A stretch of DNA of 64,000 bases from Myxococcales bacterium (GCA_012959805.1 DUCN01000026.1:248001-312000); one strand, 5' to 3'; shown: positions 27,120 to 36,870, numbered from the stretch's first letter. The notes: a model not told the origin generated them from the sequence alone. Made by a program: numbers and translations.

Positions 27120-28539
27120 GACGAATACACTACTCCAAAAGAACTGGCCTTGGCTTGTTGCAGGCGCTCTTATCCTGCTTTGGCTCTTGTCAACATCCAT
27201 CCAATACGAGCCGCCGGTCGGGGATCCTAGGCCGCTCGGCACGAAGCAAGACATCCTGCAGATGGCCGAACGCGAAGACCTCAATGTCATATTCGTCCTG
27301 ATCGATACTCTTCGGGCGGATCGCCTGGGAATGTACGGTTATCAGCGCGACACCAGCCCGGTATTCGATCGATGGGCGGAAACCGGAATGCGATTCGGCC
27401 GCCACCTCGCACAATCGTCCTGGACCAAAACCTCGATGGCTTCACTCTGGACTGGCCTCTACCCGATGCGGACGGGAGTCACGCGCTACGACGACGTCAT
27501 TTCCCCAGAAGCCGTCATGCCAGCCGAGCGATTCAAGGAAGCAGGATTCAAAACGATCGGAATCTATCGAAATGGATGGGTTGCACCCACGTTCGGCTTT
27601 GATCAGGGATTCGACGTGTATACGCATGCGCCACGCCGGCGGCTCAATCCCGCAGTCCGAGCCAATAATCCGACCATCAACACCGACGGAAATGACGAAG
27701 ACACGGTGGCGGCTGGGATCGAGTTCCTTCGCGTGAGTGGCCACGACGGACGCTGGTTCCTCTACATGCATCTGATGGATGTGCACGAATTCGTTTACGA
27801 CGAGGGGTCCGCTCTATTCGGGGGGTCTCATTCGGGTATGTACGACAATTCAATCCGCTGGACAGATGGAACACTCAACGTATTGTTCAATCATCTGGCT
27901 GAATTCGGTCTTTCGCAAAACACGCTGGTCGTGCTGACGGCCGATCATGGAGAGGCCTTTCGCGAACGTGGCCTCGAAGGGCATGCACGAGCCGTTTATC
28001 GGGAGACAACGGAAATTCCCCTCGTGATGCTTTTTCCGTTCAAGCTCGAGCCTGGTCTCGTGGTCCCGACCCGGACGCAGGGAATCGACGTATGGCCCAC
28101 GATCTTTGACTTGGTTGGCCTTGACCCGCTCGACGATACGGATGGCGTCTCACGGGTGCCGGAGATTCTGGCGGCCGCAGACGGCGAGACACTTCCCGAT
28201 TCGGCTATGGGATTTTCATTTCTGGATGAAAACTGGGGTCGGCAAGAGAAGGCCCCGCGTCATCGCCTCGCCGTAACGGAAGGGCCCTATCGCTTCGTTG
28301 TCCGAAGCGAGGTTCTCGACGTTGAATCAAGCGAACCCATCGAAGAACTCTTCAATCGCGACAGCGATCCAGGCGAACTTGAGGATGTCTTTGAGACCGA
28401 GCCGGAAGTCGTGGATCGCCTGCGTGAAGCCGGCGGTCAATGGCTAACCGAAAAACCACCATGGGGGGAAGCCCCGAAGCGCGAGATCGGGGAACTAGAG
28501 CTCAACCAACTCCGCGCGCTCGGATACGCAATTCCGTAA
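27118..28539 (+). CDS. Alkaline-phosphatase-superfamily (sulfatase-fold) protein lacking the formylglycine motif
   Basis: About 473 residues: one N-terminal membrane anchor (residues 10-27), then a sulfatase-fold domain. Metal ligands appear in IFVLIDTLRADRLGMYGY and LTADHGEAF. Where sulfatases have C/S-x-P-x-R-A-S-L-L-T-G, this protein reads T-K-T-S-M-A-S-L-W-T-G, so the Cys/Ser that becomes formylglycine and the following Pro and Arg are absent. A Thr is available as nucleophile, as in phosphoethanolamine transferases and alkaline phosphatases. It is therefore more likely a phosphohydrolase or phosphotransferase facing the periplasm. It shares the bases CATG with the divergent TPR gene's start. 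Substrate unknown. Confidence 0.8.
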   Translation: MTNTLLQKNWPWLVAGALILLWLLSTSIQYEPPVGDPRPLGTKQDILQMAEREDLNVIFVLIDTLRADRLGMYGYQRDTSPVFDRWAETGMRFGRHLAQSSWTKTSMASLWTGLYPMRTGVTRYDDVISPEAVMPAERFKEAGFKTIGIYRNGWVAPTFGFDQGFDVYTHAPRRRLNPAVRANNPTINTDGNDEDTVAAGIEFLRVSGHDGRWFLYMHLMDVHEFVYDEGSALFGGSHSGMYDNSIRWTDGTLNVLFNHLAEFGLSQNTLVVLTADHGEAFRERGLEGHARAVYRETTEIPLVMLFPFKLEPGLVVPTRTQGIDVWPTIFDLVGLDPLDDTDGVSRVPEILAAADGETLPDSAMGFSFLDENWGRQEKAPRHRLAVTEGPYRFVVRSEVLDVESSEPIEELFNRDSDPGELEDVFETEPEVVDRLREAGGQWLTEKPPWGEAPKREIGELELNQLRALGYAIP

Positions 28540-28549
28540 GGGCTGCGCC

Positions 28550-31270
28550 CTAGAATCTCAAGCTCATCGTGACTCCGTAGGTCCGTGGCTGACCGACGAA
28601 GAAGAGCGTTGTGTTCGTAAAGGCGGTGATGTCAGCGGCGAAGGCTTTGTACGTGGCGTCCTCCACATTACGAATCCACCCTGCGACTTCGATCGTTTCG
28701 TCCGGCGTGTAATAGGAGAGACGTAGATTGTGCAGCCAGAAACTTCCCTGGCCGATCGTCTCCTCCGGCAGGATAAGGTCGTCATTTTCGTTAGGGCCAC
28801 CGCGCCCCTCACTGGGGTCAAAATACGTAATGTCTTTCCAGGTTCCGTCCCATCTCATCACGAGAGCCCCAAACCGACCCAGTGGAATGGCCTGCTGCGC
28901 GCTCAATGTGACGGAGTATCGAGGCGCGTTCAGCAGAGTATTTCCCGAGTAGTCGACGGGCGTCACGATGTCGATCCGAGTGAAACCGACCACCTTGGCC
29001 CGGCGCTCGAGCGTAAGGAAATTGAGGAATTCACCTCTCAGCCACGCGAATTTGACATCGAAAGAGCCGCCTTCCCATGGAACGAGCGTCAACTCGACTT
29101 CGGAGCCGTACAATTCTACGTCGCTAGCGTTCTTGATCACGAATTGGACTGGCTGTTGTGATTCGAGAATCGGAGTAAAGAGCTGATAGTCTGAATAATC
29201 GTAGTGAAAGAGCGAGACCATCAGACGCAAGCGCTCGTCGAAATAACTTCCCGCTAATCCAATTTCGAACGCATCAATCTTCTCTGGCCCGGCCGGCGAA
29301 ACGCCGCGGTCCCTGCTTCCCGAGGCATTGAACGTGCCGCTCTTCCAGCCATGGGTGTATTTCATGTAGAGGCTCGATTGTTCATTCGGCCGCCAGGTCA
29401 AGCGAACGGTTCCCGTCGGTTCCTTCCCGACCAAGTTCTGGTCGATCTCGTTCGGAATGATCGTAAACAGGGTGTAATCGATATGGCGCTTTTCGTAGTT
29501 GTAACGAACGCCGGCATCCAACGTGAAAGCATCCCAGAAATCCCATGCGGCGCTCGCATACCCAGCATACGTTGTCACATCCTGCGTATAGGTTCGAGTC
29601 CTTGCAACGCCTGGCGGAATAATGTCGAAACGATTGACCACATCGACGTTCAACTCTTCTTTCAAAAGAAAAGCGCCCACCTCCCAGTCGAGTGGCCCCC
29701 CCCAAATTTCATCCAGATCATCGAACGCTTGCCCGGTCAATCGCACTTCTTGAAAGACCTGATAGCCATCGTCGTCCGTCTTGTTCTCGAATACAATATT
29801 CGGCGTGAAGTCGAGGTCGATATCCACCGATCGATTCCACTTGTCATAACCCGTGATCGTAGTCAGCTCCATTGTGTCGCCGAACTCAATCGTGCCTTTC
29901 AGCGAAAATCCAAACGTGTCGTTGGTCGTTCGCCCGGCTCGATCGATGCCACCCGTATGCGGTTTCGAATCGAGGTTTTTCCCGAGCTCCTTCGCGACCT
30001 CACGACGAGCGTCATGGGTCGCCGCCGGGGTCAAACCATCCGGGCAACCGTCGGGGTCACGGTTTCCCTGCACATCCCCATGGACACAGAGCCCCTCCGC
30101 AAGCGCTTCTGCCCGCCTCTGGGCGACGGTCGCATCCACCACTTGGGTTTCGTACTCCGCCACCTCCGGGTCCCGATATTGACGACCGTCCTGGCTACCG
30201 AGAAGTCCGCGGATTTGCCTCTGTAAGTCCAGGTTGAAATTTTGGGTTTCCCGACGGGTAACGAGAGTCGGATCGATAAAGCGGCTGTTCCCGTTGGTTC
30301 CGATTGACTGGCCGACGAACGAATACTGGTCGAGACGACTTCCTCGAACAGCCATCAACCAGTCCATGTCGATATCGCCGGGCAGATCCGGCTGGAAGAG
30401 AAACACGCCACGAAGCGCCCAATTCTCCCGATCGTTCATCTTCCTGGGTAGATGGGCATCCACCTTCGATTTGAAGTCGAGCGAACCGTCCCCACCCACG
30501 TCTAGTTGCACGTTCGGCTTCTCCCCACAAAAAGTCGCCCTGTCGGCACGCAACGCTCTATCGGGTAGGCCAGCGCAGAGGTTATTATAGGTGCCATCTC
30601 GAGAAACCGTGCGAAATGAAATCCGCGCCCACAGCGATTCGTCGGTGATGGGGAACTGAACGGAACCCTCCAGATCGCGAGAATTGTAGTTGCCGAATTC
30701 CGCCTTCAGCGACGTACTGAAATCCCCTGTCGGCTTTCGTGAATAGACCTTGATCGCTCCGGCGGAAGCATTGCGGAAGGGCCCAGTCCCCTGTGGTCCG
30801 CGGAGCACATTGGCTCCCTCGATGTCGAACAGCGAGCCAAGCTGCAAGGCTGGGTTGTTGAGCGGCACGTCGTCAGTATAAATGGCGACTGAGCCAGCGG
30901 CATTCGAGTTGAAGTCGTTGAGTCCAATTCCTCTAATGAAGAACGTCGGCGCTGTCGCGCCAGCGGTCACGATTTCGAGGTTCGGAGTGAAGTTGGCGAT
31001 GTCGGAGATGTCGGCTGCGCCGATCGCCTCGAGATCATCGGAGGAGAACGCGGTCACGGAGTTTGATCGAGCGACGTCGGCCAAAATTCCACCGGCGCTC
31101 GAACCGCTCACCACCATTTCCTCGACTCCCGCCCAGACATCGTCGCTGGATCCAGAGTCCTGAGCGGTGGCAGAGTTGATCGGCCAGAGCAGCGCAAATC
31201 CGACGGCGAGGACTGCAACATTCCTGACCAAGTTTTGTGAGCGGGAAATTGAGAGATGCTTGGGCGTCAT
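28550..31270 (-). CDS. TonB-dependent outer-membrane receptor
   Basis: 906 residues. A signal peptide (ending SATAQ, about residue 37) is followed by a TonB-box-like EEMVVSGSS. The plug domain contains FTPNLEIVTAGATAPTFFIR, GIGLNDFN and GANVLRGPQGTGPFRNASAG. A 22-strand barrel follows with the C-terminal aromatic end TYGVTMSLRF. It is of the type common in sphingomonads and marine proteobacteria that take up siderophores, vitamins or glycans; the ligand is not evident. ATG at 31270 is chosen because AGAGGA precedes it and the signal peptide begins there; the longer frame to 31375 adds 35 unrelated residues. It is convergent with the sulfatase-fold gene, with only ten bases between stops. Confidence 0.93.
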   Translation of the reverse strand: MTPKHLSISRSQNLVRNVAVLAVGFALLWPINSATAQDSGSSDDVWAGVEEMVVSGSSAGGILADVARSNSVTAFSSDDLEAIGAADISDIANFTPNLEIVTAGATAPTFFIRGIGLNDFNSNAAGSVAIYTDDVPLNNPALQLGSLFDIEGANVLRGPQGTGPFRNASAGAIKVYSRKPTGDFSTSLKAEFGNYNSRDLEGSVQFPITDESLWARISFRTVSRDGTYNNLCAGLPDRALRADRATFCGEKPNVQLDVGGDGSLDFKSKVDAHLPRKMNDRENWALRGVFLFQPDLPGDIDMDWLMAVRGSRLDQYSFVGQSIGTNGNSRFIDPTLVTRRETQNFNLDLQRQIRGLLGSQDGRQYRDPEVAEYETQVVDATVAQRRAEALAEGLCVHGDVQGNRDPDGCPDGLTPAATHDARREVAKELGKNLDSKPHTGGIDRAGRTTNDTFGFSLKGTIEFGDTMELTTITGYDKWNRSVDIDLDFTPNIVFENKTDDDGYQVFQEVRLTGQAFDDLDEIWGGPLDWEVGAFLLKEELNVDVVNRFDIIPPGVARTRTYTQDVTTYAGYASAAWDFWDAFTLDAGVRYNYEKRHIDYTLFTIIPNEIDQNLVGKEPTGTVRLTWRPNEQSSLYMKYTHGWKSGTFNASGSRDRGVSPAGPEKIDAFEIGLAGSYFDERLRLMVSLFHYDYSDYQLFTPILESQQPVQFVIKNASDVELYGSEVELTLVPWEGGSFDVKFAWLRGEFLNFLTLERRAKVVGFTRIDIVTPVDYSGNTLLNAPRYSVTLSAQQAIPLGRFGALVMRWDGTWKDITYFDPSEGRGGPNENDDLILPEETIGQGSFWLHNLRLSYYTPDETIEVAGWIRNVEDATYKAFAADITAFTNTTLFFVGQPRTYGVTMSLRF

Positions 31271-31683
31271 GAGTCCTCTAAAACGATTAGAACGATCTAC
31301 GATCCCTAGAAATGCAAAAAAGATCGCCAAGACCATCGATGGAGTGTGCGGCATTTCTATGACATTGCCATGCATGCCACGATCACACCACGACTGTGGG
31401 CATCTAACTCTGCGTCACTTAGATCTAAATACTACTTGCGGCACTCTCATCGAAACTACCCCTTGCGGCTCGGCTCAAATGTCTTTGTTGTGAAAATACG
31501 AAAACCGGGGATTTCGACGTTCGCTCGCTGATAACCACAATTCAAACACAAATTAACCGTTAGCGCGAACGGTCGAGCTGTCTATACTGGAATGGATCAG
31601 TTCTGAACGTCGACGCCAACCGTTGGCCATCGACTTCGCCCGGTACACTCAAAAAACAATCAGACCGGCCACAGTGGGATTCA
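31271..31683. other. Divergent intergenic region between TonB receptor and outer-membrane-like protein
   Basis: 413 bases with no convincing gene. The segment 31380-31570 is noticeably AT-richer (TAAATACTACTTGC, TGTTGTGAAAATACGAAAA, CAAACACAAATTAACC) and should contain promoters for both flanking genes. No Fur-box-like palindrome or riboswitch was recognised. Confidence 0.5.
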
Positions 31684-32718
31684 ATGCCTCGAATAGCCTG
31701 CCGAATTTCACCCGTGCTCCGTTTCATTATCGTCATCGCCTTCGCGGTGACCAGCCTGCTTGTCGCCGACCGCTCCGTTGCCGACAGTCGAAGCGGAGCC
31801 GGATCGGACGCGAATCGCTGGATTCCCTCGCTGGGCATTACATTGGGAGCCACGATCCACGATCACGACGGCACCGCCGGTTCGGACGGGTTTCTTAACG
31901 GACAATCGCTTGACGATCCACCACCGCCAGACCCATTGACTCGGTCGACACTCAACCGACCGGACGCAGCCGGAAGCCAGACCCTCAAAGCCATCAACGT
32001 CGGCGGCGTTCTCGAAATCGAAACACCATCGATCCCAATCCCCTTCCTGCGACCCAGGATCTTCTTTGGAGGTGAGCTCGAGCATGTCTCCTCACAAGAG
32101 CGCAACCTCGCGACTGAAGGAAATCCGGAGCCCACTCTCACCGCTCCGGCAGGGAATTTATCTTTCAGTGCCGTCGAGCTGAACGGTCGCGGCACCCGGA
32201 CAACATCTGATCTCGACAACATGCAGCTTGGCGCCTGGATTGGCGTATCGATCCCCGTCCAACTCGGTGACTGGAAAGTTTCGATCAAACCTTCCGCGCG
32301 CTACCTGAATCAAAAAGTGAACTTCACAGGAATTTTTTCCCATGGTATTCGTGACAACTTTGTAGATTCTGGAAATAGGCGCAGAGACTTCCCCACAAAT
32401 ACCTTCTTGGTGCAAATTGAAGATTCGTTAGACGTCCACGCGATTGGCCCCGGGCTGGAGATCGAGATCGAGGTTGGAGCCATTCGATCGCTTTCTACTT
32501 CGGTTTTCATCAACGGCGGGGCGTACCGGGTACTTTCCGATCGAGATATCCAAGTCAACTCCACGGGACTGGGTAGCACTAACAGCATTTCCGAAAACTT
32601 TGAATTTGAGACGCAGTTTACGGCCGAGATCGATCCATGGCTCTACCGCGGCAACGTCGGGATGCGGTTCAAGTGGAAGGGCAGCCCCGAAGGATGGCTG
32701 TTTGGCTTGGGCGGCTGA
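31684..32718 (+). CDS. Putative outer-membrane beta-barrel protein
   Basis: 344 residues with an N-terminal signal peptide (hydrophobic core FIIVIAFAVTSLLVA, cleavage near SVAD, residue 34). The mature protein has alternating polar/hydrophobic stretches and aromatic girdle-like residues (WIPSLGITLGATIHD, MQLGAWIGVSIPVQLGDW, LYRGNVGMRFKWKG), as expected for an outer-membrane barrel. I do not recognise a named family. Its position opposite the TonB receptor may mean shared regulation, but nothing in sequence proves it. Confidence 0.6.
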   Translation: MPRIACRISPVLRFIIVIAFAVTSLLVADRSVADSRSGAGSDANRWIPSLGITLGATIHDHDGTAGSDGFLNGQSLDDPPPPDPLTRSTLNRPDAAGSQTLKAINVGGVLEIETPSIPIPFLRPRIFFGGELEHVSSQERNLATEGNPEPTLTAPAGNLSFSAVELNGRGTRTTSDLDNMQLGAWIGVSIPVQLGDWKVSIKPSARYLNQKVNFTGIFSHGIRDNFVDSGNRRRDFPTNTFLVQIEDSLDVHAIGPGLEIEIEVGAIRSLSTSVFINGGAYRVLSDRDIQVNSTGLGSTNSISENFEFETQFTAEIDPWLYRGNVGMRFKWKGSPEGWLFGLGG

Positions 32719-33072
32719 ACTCGGCGCTCCGCTCGCCGCGATTAACACGACACTCACCACCGCCCTACTCTCGCCCTCTCCACCCATCCGTGGTCTACAT
32801 TCGCCGCTGTGAAATAGCCCGAACTTCCAGCGGGTGCCGCAGAGGCTGAGGCACCTGTAGCTGTAGCCCTGGCGACGATCCCGCCTAACGTCGACCCCAC
32901 TCGAATGCCCGCGGACCGTGAGCGGAATAAAAAACCCCGCGTATCCACGTCTGCATAAGGAGACGAAATACGCGGGGCCAAATTTTCATTTCGTATCCCG
33001 GCGACGGATCGAACAAATCGCCAACATGAGAACTGCGTCTAGACGAGTCTCTCGAACGACCGCATTCGGGTG
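32719..33072. other. Intergenic region without a gene; holds a terminator
   Basis: 354 bases between convergent genes. Apart from the strong hairpin at 32935-32977, nothing coding or structural was recognised. Confidence 0.5.
32929..32977 (-). terminator. Rho-independent terminator of the exosortase gene run
   Basis: Outer stem CCCCGCGTAT pairs perfectly with ATACGCGGGG, and an inner CGTCT/AGACG stem extends it. On the minus strand it is followed by T6 (32929-32934). It lies about 100 bases past the stop of the helical-repeat lipoprotein and would end transcripts from the exosortase locus. Confidence 0.85.
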
Positions 33073-34344
33073 TCAGTCCACCTCATCCGGATCGACGAAC
33101 CAAGCCGGCCTGAGGGCCAGACTCTTGCGCGTCTTCTCGGCTTGCTCCTTATATTTACGGATGCCGTCTCGCAGTTCACGCTTTACGCCCTCGTCGAGAT
33201 CAGTCGTCTCCGTCAGCCATACTTCAGCCGCTTCCTCGTCTGCCCTCAACCACTGCACTGCAATCTTCTTGAATACGCGTTCTCGGTCCCATGCGTCTTC
33301 GATATATCGGGTCCACTCCATCGCAGCGTCCGGGCGATTGAGGTTCGCCTGGCGATTGGCGTACATGATGATGGGACCCTGGGACTTCTCCGCTAAGCGG
33401 CTTTCCTCCGACAATCCCTCGACCCAGGCGTCCGATTCTTCCGGGAATGTGATCTGAAACCTTCGAAAAGAAGCGCGGATACCAGTCCGAACAGACGGCG
33501 ATTCGGCGGACTGCGCCATGATCCAATCCATCGCGGCTACGCCGTCTTTTCGAACCCAAGAAGACGCGATCCATTTAGGCAGATCCTCTCCCAGCTTCGT
33601 ATCGCAGATTTCTTCGCACCATCGGACGGCCCGCAGCGGGTCAGTCTTCGAGATGTCCCCGGCCAAACGCGAATACGCATACCCCCTATATTTCACATCG
33701 CCCGTGAGCGTGGTGACCCAAGCTATCGCCGCGTCCGTCCCTTCCCGGGCAAGCTTGTTCTTGATGAGTTCGCTGATAGCTCGCTGCCGGTCGTCGTTTT
33801 TTCCTCGGAGGTCTCGGATGAAATCGTCGAGATCTGGCTTCCCAGAGTCGTACCAGCCCCGCACAAACGCTCGCAGCATCGTGGCATCCCATTCACGTAG
33901 GGAATACATCCCTACTTTGAAGTCGACGCGAAGCGACTCTGGATCCCGGCGAGCCCACTCATAAACTGTCTCGTTGAACATCGTTGCTTTCGAACGCTCA
34001 TCGCGCTCGTTGCGCATCACCCATTTCGTCGCCGCCTCTGGATCAGATTTCGCCCAAGCGGTGACGATCAGAACGCGTTCGAATTCACGAAACGGAATTT
34101 TCAGGTCGCTCATGACCGATTCCAAAACGTCTGGTCGGTCAACGGGAACCTCTCGGAGTGCCGCTATGAGACGATCTGTGCGATCGAATCGGTCGGACAT
34201 TTCGAGGATCTCAATTATCGTCGCGACCGGGTCGTCGCCGAGATTGACTCTGGCCGACGCGGCCTGATCGGCTTCAGGCGAGCAAGCCGCGAAGCTGAGA
34301 GAGAGAATGACTAAGAACGTGAGATAGCGAAGTCTAGTTTTCAT
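33073..34344 (-). CDS. Helical-repeat lipoprotein with WAxxDPxAAxxW repeats, unknown function
   Basis: 423 residues with a lipoprotein signal (lipobox FAAC, Cys21). The body is built of about seven degenerate 35-50-residue helical repeats with a common core of Trp, Asp-Pro and Ala-Ala: AWAKSDPEAATKWV, EWARRDPESL, DAAIAWVTTL, TDPLRAVRWCEE, SWVRKDGVAAMDWI, RPDAAMEWTRYI, QWLRADEEAAEVWL. This resembles the alpha-alpha repeats of unnamed lipoproteins rather than TPRs. It is last in a minus-strand run after the exosortase (about 110 bases gap) and precedes a strong terminator, so a role in the PEP-CTERM envelope system is possible. The start is the Met of MKTRLRYLTF; the longer frame to 34413 is not supported. 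Confidence 0.7.
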   Translation of the reverse strand: MKTRLRYLTFLVILSLSFAACSPEADQAASARVNLGDDPVATIIEILEMSDRFDRTDRLIAALREVPVDRPDVLESVMSDLKIPFREFERVLIVTAWAKSDPEAATKWVMRNERDERSKATMFNETVYEWARRDPESLRVDFKVGMYSLREWDATMLRAFVRGWYDSGKPDLDDFIRDLRGKNDDRQRAISELIKNKLAREGTDAAIAWVTTLTGDVKYRGYAYSRLAGDISKTDPLRAVRWCEEICDTKLGEDLPKWIASSWVRKDGVAAMDWIMAQSAESPSVRTGIRASFRRFQITFPEESDAWVEGLSEESRLAEKSQGPIIMYANRQANLNRPDAAMEWTRYIEDAWDRERVFKKIAVQWLRADEEAAEVWLTETTDLDEGVKRELRDGIRKYKEQAEKTRKSLALRPAWFVDPDEVD

Positions 34345-34454
34345 CGCGCCGAGTATACGGAACTCAACTGAATTCGAAACAAAATCGAAGCTCTGCCGTC
34401 TCGCCCGACACACTTTTGCTAGAAATCCTCGGGCGGGATGCCTATCAAATCGAC

Positions 34455-36089
34455 TCAGCGTATTTCGAGAACTTTCAGGGGAAGAATAAACGCGTCGACG
34501 AACTGATTCGCTGTCTCTTTGGCGCGCCTTCTCCCGTCGGCATCGTCATGAAAGACCGGAACCGTGACTCGAACGACGACACGCGGGCAACCATTCTCGG
34601 ATTCGCCGCACCCAGCCAGTCCGAGAAGCGAGAGTAGGCTTTCACCCAGCAATCCACGATCGCGAACGCGCCACGCGATGACGTAACTGAATTTCGAGTG
34701 ATCGGCCCTCGCGACGATCGCTTCCTGCGCGTCGAGGCCGAACTGCCAGACCTTCGCGGCATCGCGGGACACGACGGTCCAATCGCTTGCCGGCAAAACG
34801 ACCTTCGAGTCGGGCATTCGGTCGAGACCGGAGGGCTTGGGCGTCTCCCACGCGATAAACAAGTCGGCAAGTTGGGCGCCAGTCGGCCCATCTGGAGTTC
34901 GGTACTCCCAATGAAGTTGGGGGTTAGCGGGTGTGCTGTAGGGGAAGAAGTAGTCGAGTTTCAGCTTCTTCCCCGTCCATCGACCGAGCGACGTCGGAAG
35001 ATCGTAGGCGGCTTGATCGGTAGGACCCGGCGCCTCGCGCAGAACCGGAATCAAGATCGAGAACCCCACCAGCACGATCGGCAGGGACGGGCCGAAAGTT
35101 CTCCAGCCGGAGGGGAAGAGCGAGCTCCCTTCGGATTCTTCCCTGTTGGGCCCAGCAGAGCGCGGCCCGACAGGATCAGCATCACCCTGAAGCCGCACGG
35201 CGATCGCATAGAGTGCGACCGCACCGATCAGCAAAACCGCAATTCCCTGTGGGGTATGGCTCTCGAAAAACTCGGCCTTGAGTTCCTCTTGCGTGAGCAT
35301 GACGAGGCATGCACGCAGGATGTTCAACCCAATGCCCAGGGGGATGGAGGCGGCCACTACCCAGAGCGTTCGACGAAACGAAATTTCGCGCAGCTCGGAA
35401 GCCGCGAGGGCGACCACCGAAAGGACCTGAATCCCTCGCCAACCACTACAGGCCTCGATGATTACGAACGCATGGTTCCCGAGGCGAAGCTCCGTCCCTT
35501 CCAGTTGGGGTGCATAGCCGGCGAGACGGAGGACCTGATTCGCTCCGTCAGCGGTCAGATTTTGTAGTCGCCAAATGATCTCCGCCTGCAGCGGCGCCGG
35601 TGGCGGGAAGGCAAGCATGAGCGCGGCACATGGCATCACCATCACAGCGACTGCGCTTCGCCCCCCCCATGCGCCAGCCAATGTCGCGATCGTGAGACAC
35701 AAGACCGGAATGAGAAGCGCCTGCGCACTGACCCAAACCGCCCACCAGAACGCTGGAAGAATTGCGATCGCAGCGACGTATTGGATCCAACCGATCGATT
35801 CCCTTTGAGTTTCCGCAAGCGCGTGTCGGCGGCTCCAAAGAAACCAGGCTGCGATGAAGACCGAGACCGCCCCCGAATCGCGATTCGGAATAAAGAACCA
35901 GTACTCGAATTCAGCCGGATCCGTTAGGCCGAAGGGAGTGATCAGAATCGACCGGAATGCCACCACCACACATAGAACGATGAAGATGGACAACCAGGTC
36001 GCCTGCCCTGGCCAGCCCAAGCGGGACGCGGCGGAAGCATCATTCATGGGCGTCGTCTCTTGCGAGCCATTCGATTCATTTGATGCCAT
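34455..36089 (-). CDS. Exosortase fused to EpsI domain
   Basis: 544 residues. About eight membrane helices span residues 30-300. The exosortase triad is visible: Cys214 in EACSGWRGIQ, Arg259 in LNILRACLVM and His278 in FFESHTPQGI. A C-terminal soluble EpsI-type region (about 335-544) follows after a final helix near 332-346. Exosortases are inner-membrane transpeptidase-like enzymes that cut at the PEP-CTERM motif of exported proteins; a matching substrate lies at 23263-24660. It follows the M50 protease gene by seven bases, in a minus-strand run with a transglutaminase/TPR lipoprotein upstream and a helical lipoprotein downstream. Confidence 0.9.
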   Translation of the reverse strand: MASNESNGSQETTPMNDASAASRLGWPGQATWLSIFIVLCVVVAFRSILITPFGLTDPAEFEYWFFIPNRDSGAVSVFIAAWFLWSRRHALAETQRESIGWIQYVAAIAILPAFWWAVWVSAQALLIPVLCLTIATLAGAWGGRSAVAVMVMPCAALMLAFPPPAPLQAEIIWRLQNLTADGANQVLRLAGYAPQLEGTELRLGNHAFVIIEACSGWRGIQVLSVVALAASELREISFRRTLWVVAASIPLGIGLNILRACLVMLTQEELKAEFFESHTPQGIAVLLIGAVALYAIAVRLQGDADPVGPRSAGPNREESEGSSLFPSGWRTFGPSLPIVLVGFSILIPVLREAPGPTDQAAYDLPTSLGRWTGKKLKLDYFFPYSTPANPQLHWEYRTPDGPTGAQLADLFIAWETPKPSGLDRMPDSKVVLPASDWTVVSRDAAKVWQFGLDAQEAIVARADHSKFSYVIAWRVRDRGLLGESLLSLLGLAGCGESENGCPRVVVRVTVPVFHDDADGRRRAKETANQFVDAFILPLKVLEIR

Positions 36090-36096
36090 CAGTCAA

Positions 36097-36870
36097 TCAG
36101 CCGTATCGCACGCCCGGATAGAGGAGACCGATCGAAAAGAGCAGGAAGGGGAAAAAGATCTCTCCAACCAGATTCCAGACGATGACGATCCCTATGAGTC
36201 CTATCATCGGCTGATGAATCAGTCCCCTGTAGGCCTCCAGCCATCGGTCGGGCAGGATCAGAGGGAGCGCGCCGCTGCCGTCGAGCGGCGGAAGCGGAAT
36301 CATATTCAGGACGAAGAGCAGTAGATTCAGAGAAAAAAAGATACTGAGAAGAAATGCGCTCCCAGCCGCCAACCCGGCCGAATCTCCGACCGCGGCCGTG
36401 ATCTGACTGAAATGAATGGATGACGGCGCCTCGAAGATCCCGAATGACATGCCGACGCGAACGAGAAGCGCTGCAACGATGACGAGACCCAGATTCGCCG
36501 CAGGGCCTGCCAGGGCCATCCATGCGGCACGTTTTGGATAGCGTTCCGCCCAGCGCGGATCATAGGGCGCACTCGCATAGCCCATAGGCCATCCCATCAT
36601 CGCAACACTGAGAATCGGCAGGATGACCATGCCAAAGGGTTCCCGTTTCATGTGTGGAACCGGGTCGAGGGAAACCTGACCGCCGTTATAAGCAGTGAGG
36701 TCGCCGCCTAACTTCGCGGCCAGCGCGTGCGAGGCTTCATGCACCGTGACTGCAAAAACAAAAACGCCGTAGAACGCGATCGCTTCGATAGGGTCTGTCA
36801 AGAATCCTACGCCTCGAATACGAAACCACGCGCACGATCCGACGCGGGCGAGAAAGTGACTGGGGAGCAT
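36097..36870 (-). CDS. Site-2-protease family (M50) intramembrane metalloprotease
   Basis: About 257 residues and five to six membrane helices. The zinc motif HEASH (His44, Glu45, His48) is in VTVHEASHALAAKLGGD, and the second signature NMIPLPPLDGSGAL supplies the Asp ligand. It is of the compact group without PDZ or CBS domains. The frame opens with TTG at 36876, but ATG at 36870 with AGGA six bases upstream is preferred. It sits directly before the exosortase gene. M50 proteases of this kind are usually housekeeping, so involvement in PEP-CTERM processing or signalling is only suggested by location. Confidence 0.9.
   Translation of the reverse strand: MLPSHFLARVGSCAWFRIRGVGFLTDPIEAIAFYGVFVFAVTVHEASHALAAKLGGDLTAYNGGQVSLDPVPHMKREPFGMVILPILSVAMMGWPMGYASAPYDPRWAERYPKRAAWMALAGPAANLGLVIVAALLVRVGMSFGIFEAPSSIHFSQITAAVGDSAGLAAGSAFLLSIFFSLNLLLFVLNMIPLPPLDGSGALPLILPDRWLEAYRGLIHQPMIGLIGIVIVWNLVGEIFFPFLLFSIGLLYPGVRYG

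Noticed and set aside
28539-28551. Small perfect hairpin AGGGC-TGC-GCCCT between convergent genes
   Set aside because: Only a 5-base stem and no T run on either strand; not strong enough to call a terminator.
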